DNA of 10,259 bases, taken from the NCBI GenBank assembly GCA_019308525.1, contig JAFDIC010000163.1, positions 1 through 10,259 of the forward strand. The letters are read 5' to 3'. Each line of letters starts with the position of its first letter. Positions within the stretch are counted from its first letter, which is position 1. Positions 7,605 through 10,259 of this stretch are shown here, piece after piece. Origin of the DNA: Deltaproteobacteria bacterium. Lineage in GTDB: Bacteria > Desulfobacterota > DSM-4660 > Desulfatiglandales > HGW-15. The position numbers and the translations under genes were made by a program. The notes beneath the pieces were generated by a model that made no database searches, was not told the origin of the DNA, and saw only the letters and a program-made list of their open reading frames with translations.

Positions 7605-7777
7605 GCTTCAATCCGTATGACCGAATCCCGGCCTAAAGGACAGCCTGGACCTGAGAGAAAAGCCAGGTCCCACCTGCCCGCAGAGAGATATAGGTTGAGG
7701 GAGACAGCCGGCCCATTTTTGACTTTTTGCGAGTTCGTGGTATATTTGCAGCGAAGAAATCCTTGGAGGCACATTGT

Positions 7778-9379
7778 ATGGCACCAAAACTCATCTTGAA
7801 AGAGTTGTGTCGCTACACAAGAGGAACTTTCGCTGATATTATCTATAGAAACGCCATCTTGCATGCCGACGATGAGGCCTTCGTATACGGTCCTCAAAGG
7901 GTGACCTTCTCCCAATTCAATACCCGGGTGAATAGCCTAGTGCATGCCCTTGATTCATTAGGGGTCAAAAAAGGAGAAGTCATAGGTATCCTTTCATGGA
8001 ATTGTATTGAGTACCCAGATGTTTATGGGGCTGCAATGAAAGGGGGATTCATAGCTTCGCCTTTCAACCCGAGGCTTCACAGGGATGAGCTGGAAAGCCT
8101 CATCAATTATTCAGAGGCAACTACACTTTTTGTCGGCGCAGAATTTGTCCCAACCATCGCCGAGTTACGCTCCCGCCTTCACTCAGTCAGAAACTATGTT
8201 TCTCTCGGCAACCCGGTTCCCGACATGCTTTTTCACGATGAACTGCTTTCGGCCCACCCTACGAGTGAACCTGATGTAGATATCAAGAGGGACGACCCAT
8301 TAATCATCTTTTATACCAGCGGTACCACGGGCGTTCCCAGAGGCGCTCTTTACACCCATTTTCGCAAGCTGGACAACACCCGAATCAAAGCCCTGGAGAT
8401 GGGTGTAAAGCCGGAAGACAGACACCTTTTGGTAGTGCCTTTCTTTCACATCGGCGGCGATAGTCACGTGTGGCCTTTTTTCTTGGTTGGAGGATGCAAC
8501 GTAGTAATGGTTGAAAAATCCTTTGATGCAGTTGCTGTTCTTAGAGCGGTCAAAAATGAGAACATAACCGATATGCAGGTTGTACCCACCCAACTGAACT
8601 CCTTGCTCTCGGTGCCGAATGTCAAAGACTATGACCTGGGCACCCTCAAGAGAATATACTACGCGGCCTCCCCTATGCCGGTCGAGCTGCTGAGAAAGGG
8701 ACTTGAGATATTCGGTCCCGTTTTTTCACAAGGCTACGGCCAGACCGAATCCGGACCGCAAATCAGTTCCCTTCCCAGGAAGGCTCACCAAGTCCTGGAT
8801 AGGCCGCCGGAAGAGCAGAAAGTATTGGGTTCGTGCGGGCAACCGAGCCTGGGTGTTCACGTCAGGGTGGTCGATGAGAAGAACAATGATGTCGAGCCCG
8901 GAACAGTAGGCGAAATAATTGCACAAAGTGATTCCATCATGGTCGAATACTGGTGCAAACCCGAAGAAACCCGTGAAGCTATCATCGACGGGTGGCTCCA
9001 CACCGGGGACCTGGCATACTATGACGAGAAGGGATTCATATACATAGTGGACCGAAAGAAAGACATGATTGTGACCGGCGGAGAAAATGTTTATTCACGG
9101 GAAGTGGAAGAGGTCCTTTACATGCATCCTGCGATTGCCGAAGTTGCTGTTATCGGCGTACCCGACCCACTATGGGTGGAGCGAGTTCATGCCGTGATAG
9201 TCTTGAAGCCCCAGGTAAGTGTTACGGAAAATGAAATCATCCAGTTTTGCAAAGAGCATCTTGCCTCCTACAAGGCTCCCAAGTCAATTGAGTTTGTTGA
9301 ATCCCTGCCTAAGAGCCCTCAGGGGAAAATACTAAAAAAGGATATCAGACGAAAATATTGGAACCAGGCAAAAGCTTGA
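7778..9379 (+). CDS. AMP-forming acyl/aryl-CoA ligase (ANL superfamily)
   Basis: This 533-residue cytoplasmic enzyme would join a carboxylic acid to coenzyme A through an acyl-adenylate. Motifs appear in order. The phosphate loop YTSGTTGVPRG is at 179-189 (R188 where lysine is commoner). The adenine-binding GYGQTE is at 319-324, GWLHTGD at 405-411 and the hinge DRKKDM at 425-430. The catalytic lysine K517 lies in SPQGKILKKDIRRKYW. Length is normal for medium-/long-chain or aromatic acid CoA ligases (500-560). The ATG at 7778 is preferred to an in-frame TTG at 7727, because GGAGG lies 8 nt upstream. It is divergent from marR and the importer genes, so its substrate may be the imported acid. 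The chain length or ring type cannot be told from these motifs. Confidence 0.93.
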   Translation: MAPKLILKELCRYTRGTFADIIYRNAILHADDEAFVYGPQRVTFSQFNTRVNSLVHALDSLGVKKGEVIGILSWNCIEYPDVYGAAMKGGFIASPFNPRLHRDELESLINYSEATTLFVGAEFVPTIAELRSRLHSVRNYVSLGNPVPDMLFHDELLSAHPTSEPDVDIKRDDPLIIFYTSGTTGVPRGALYTHFRKLDNTRIKALEMGVKPEDRHLLVVPFFHIGGDSHVWPFFLVGGCNVVMVEKSFDAVAVLRAVKNENITDMQVVPTQLNSLLSVPNVKDYDLGTLKRIYYAASPMPVELLRKGLEIFGPVFSQGYGQTESGPQISSLPRKAHQVLDRPPEEQKVLGSCGQPSLGVHVRVVDEKNNDVEPGTVGEIIAQSDSIMVEYWCKPEETREAIIDGWLHTGDLAYYDEKGFIYIVDRKKDMIVTGGENVYSREVEEVLYMHPAIAEVAVIGVPDPLWVERVHAVIVLKPQVSVTENEIIQFCKEHLASYKAPKSIEFVESLPKSPQGKILKKDIRRKYWNQAKA

Positions 9380-9428
9380 AAAACGGATCAGTCGCGCTGA
9401 TTGACCCGGGTTTCTATTCACGATTCAA

Positions 9429-9626
9429 GCTTTAACCCGAATTTCGCAAGGGTTGGGGCAAAACTCAGAATTGCAAACCCTTTTTGATCTTTTCTATTCA
9501 CCTTTTTAGTGAATTGATTTTCAAGAGGAGGGGGGGGCTTTAGGCCTACAACTGGTCAAGATTATGAAGAATTTGGGATCGTAAACGATCCCCTACCTAA
9601 GAGCCTTGCGAAATTCGGGTTTAAGC
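9429..9626. repeat. 23-bp inverted repeat pair enclosing 152 bp
   Basis: Arms at 9429-9451 and 9604-9626 pair at 22 of 23 positions, the one mismatch being 9433 against 9622. Both contain the CCCGAATTTCGCAAG core in opposite directions. Between them lie the ATTCAC/GTGAAT hairpin, the G8 run and the hairpin at 9575-9592. The pair suggests a dispersed intergenic repeat present in two opposite copies, or the ends of a small non-autonomous element. No transposase lies inside. Confidence 0.8.
9575..9592. repeat. Strong stem-loop GGGATCG-TAAA-CGATCCC
   Basis: This is a perfect 7-bp stem with a 4-nt loop just inside the right arm of the 23-bp inverted repeat. No T-run follows on the plus strand, so it is not a classical terminator. 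Its GGATCG core recurs in the REP-like units that follow. Confidence 0.7.
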
Positions 9627-9635
9627 CCCTCCCTG

Positions 9636-9700
9636 ATGATCGCAACCAGGAGGTTGCTCCTACAAGGGAAAGAGGGATCGTGGCGATATGTCGCCTCATG
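9636..9700 (-). repeat. Two tandem REP-like hairpin elements
   Basis: Read on the minus strand, the first unit is TGAGGCGA-CATA-TCGCC then ACGATC (stem arms at 9682-9686 and 9691-9695). The second is TAGGAGCAACC-TCCT-GGTTGC then GATC (stem arms at 9642-9647 and 9652-9657). Both consist of a T(A)GGAG/TGAGG-like head, a short perfect stem with a 4-nt loop, and a CGATC tail. The TGTAGGAGC-stem-GCGATC layout is that of REP sequences known from Pseudomonas and other proteobacteria, which are moved by RAYT (TnpA-REP) transposases. No RAYT gene is in the window. Confidence 0.6.
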
Positions 9701-9769
9701 AAGAAAAATCGAACCCTTTTTGAAGTGGAACAAACTATCTTACAAACCCCCTTTAGAGAGAGGGCGCTC

Positions 9770-10259
9770 ATGAGCGAAATCAGGAGAAACTATTGCGGGC
9801 TGTGCCATCCGCGCTGCGGTCCCTGATTGGAGATGGAAAACAGCAGAGCGGTCAAGGTGACTGGAGATAGGGAGCATCCTATCACCAGAGGACGGATCTG
9901 CAGTCGCGGGAAGTTGATACTGGACCATGTTTATCATCCGGTTCGCCTCGATTACCCTCTCAAACGAAAAGGCGAACGGGGTGCCGGTCAATGGGAACAC
10001 ATCAGTTGGGGGCAGGCTTCGGATGAGGTCTCGGAGAAGCTTTCCCATCTGCGCGATCGGTACGGAGCAGAGACCCTGGCATTCACACATGGTACCAAAC
10101 AGACCTACCACTGGGATGAGCGAAGATTTTTTAATCTCTTTGGTTCGCCCAACGTCTGCGGAGCCAACAATGTGTGCATGTGACCGATATCCTGGACCCC
10201 CGCATGGTGGATGTGCAGCACGGATGGTGGTTTCCGGAGCGAAAGGAGTCGGAACCGGA
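9770..10259 (+). pseudogene. Molybdopterin oxidoreductase (thiosulfate/polysulfide reductase type), broken and internally deleted, runs off the edge
   Basis: The intact family is a molybdenum-bis-MGD enzyme of roughly 650-750 residues with an N-terminal 4Fe-4S cluster. The ATG at 9770 follows AGAGAGGG by 5 nt. The cluster cysteines are in YCGLCHPRCG, with the fourth in GRICSRG. A TGA at 9824-9826 interrupts the frame between CGP and LEMEN, where the family has an ordinary residue. The same frame then runs on, through HPITRGRIC, HISWGQASDEV and GSPNVCGANNVCM, to a second TGA at 10181-10183. From about 10180 a different frame reads VTDILDPRMVDVQHGWWFPE, which belongs near the C-terminus of this family. 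So about 450 or more residues, including the molybdenum-binding core, are missing at the junction. The gene cannot make a working enzyme as written. Confidence 0.85.

Larger units (their letters stand above)
7263..7777. other. Divergent regulatory region between marR and the CoA ligase gene
   Basis: This 515-nt stretch is AT-rich on its marR side and contains the two promoters and the operator-like repeats. A plus-strand frame is open at 7320-7799, but its peptide has no family look. It also runs over the ligase start in the wrong frame, so I do not call it a gene. A hairpin with 7-bp arms GGACCTG (7647-7653) and CAGGTCC (7664-7670) lies in the presumed ligase leader. It has no T-run, so it is not a standard terminator. 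Confidence 0.5.
9380..9769. other. Repeat-rich spacer after the CoA ligase gene
   Basis: No gene is seen in this 390-nt spacer. It begins with a short hairpin ATCAG/CTGAT (9387-9401), which lacks a T-run. A second hairpin ATTCAC/GTGAAT (9496-9514) encloses a T-rich loop. Direct repeats occur: TTTCTATTCAC at 9411-9421 and 9491-9501, and AACCCTTTTTGA at 9476-9487 and 9712-9723. A run of eight G lies at 9530-9537. The larger inverted repeat and the REP-like hairpins are listed separately. Confidence 0.6.

Noticed and set aside
7647..7670. Hairpin before the CoA ligase considered as a terminator or riboswitch
   Set aside because: The stem is only 7 bp, no T-run follows, and no known riboswitch core is visible.
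7320..7799. Plus-strand open frame of 159 codons before the CoA ligase
   Set aside because: It crosses the promoter and operator region and overlaps the ligase start in a different frame, and its peptide resembles no family.
9387..9401. ATCAG/CTGAT hairpin just after the CoA ligase stop considered as a terminator
   Set aside because: The stem is only 5 bp and no run of T follows it.
1..10259. tRNA genes, rRNA genes, CRISPR arrays, complete insertion sequences
   Set aside because: No tRNA-like cloverleaf, rRNA stretch, regularly spaced repeats or transposase motifs were seen on reading both strands.

Overview
This window looks like chromosomal DNA of a mid-GC (about 50% by eye) anaerobic proteobacterium. 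The best guess is a sulfate-reducing or syntrophic Desulfobacterota (formerly Deltaproteobacteria). That guess rests on the style of the proteins: an HAAT-type solute importer set, an AMP-forming CoA ligase, an aryl-alcohol-type zinc dehydrogenase, and a molybdopterin oxidoreductase of the thiosulfate/polysulfide reductase type. No ribosomal or phylogenetic marker is present, so the placement is an inference.

Layout. Positions 1-447 hold no recognisable gene but carry a perfect 32-bp inverted repeat. On the minus strand, in transcription order from the right, lie marR (7247-6783), a periplasmic solute-binding protein (6563-5304), livH (5143-4274), livM (4269-3316), livG (3329-2592), livF (2605-1899, frameshifted), a doubtful small-gene remnant (1799-1551), and a zinc alcohol dehydrogenase (1554-448). 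The transporter genes are tightly packed, with overlaps of 14 nt or gaps of 4 nt. A 515-nt AT-rich regulatory region (7263-7777) separates marR from a divergent plus-strand acyl/aryl-CoA ligase (7778-9379). A repeat-rich 390-nt spacer (9380-9769) follows, with REP-like hairpins. The window ends in a broken molybdopterin oxidoreductase gene (9770 to the edge).

How the genes may work together. The binding protein captures a small organic or amino acid in the periplasm, LivHM carry it across the membrane, and LivG/LivF power the transport. The CoA ligase could activate an imported carboxylic acid, and the alcohol dehydrogenase could feed alcohols into the same route. MarR-family proteins often govern such catabolic clusters by sensing an aromatic acid or acyl-CoA. 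Two TTGACA-type promoters and repeated ATATTGA elements between marR and the ligase gene fit this picture. The substrate cannot be read from the sequence; an aromatic or branched carboxylate is the leading idea.

What stands out. Two genes are visibly damaged: livF has a frameshift at a CCCCGGGG tract just after its ABC signature, and the molybdopterin oxidoreductase has an in-frame TGA and then jumps from its N-terminal domain straight into its C-terminal domain. These could be real gene decay or assembly errors; raw reads would decide. No clearly novel system such as a defence locus, CRISPR array or biosynthetic cluster is visible.
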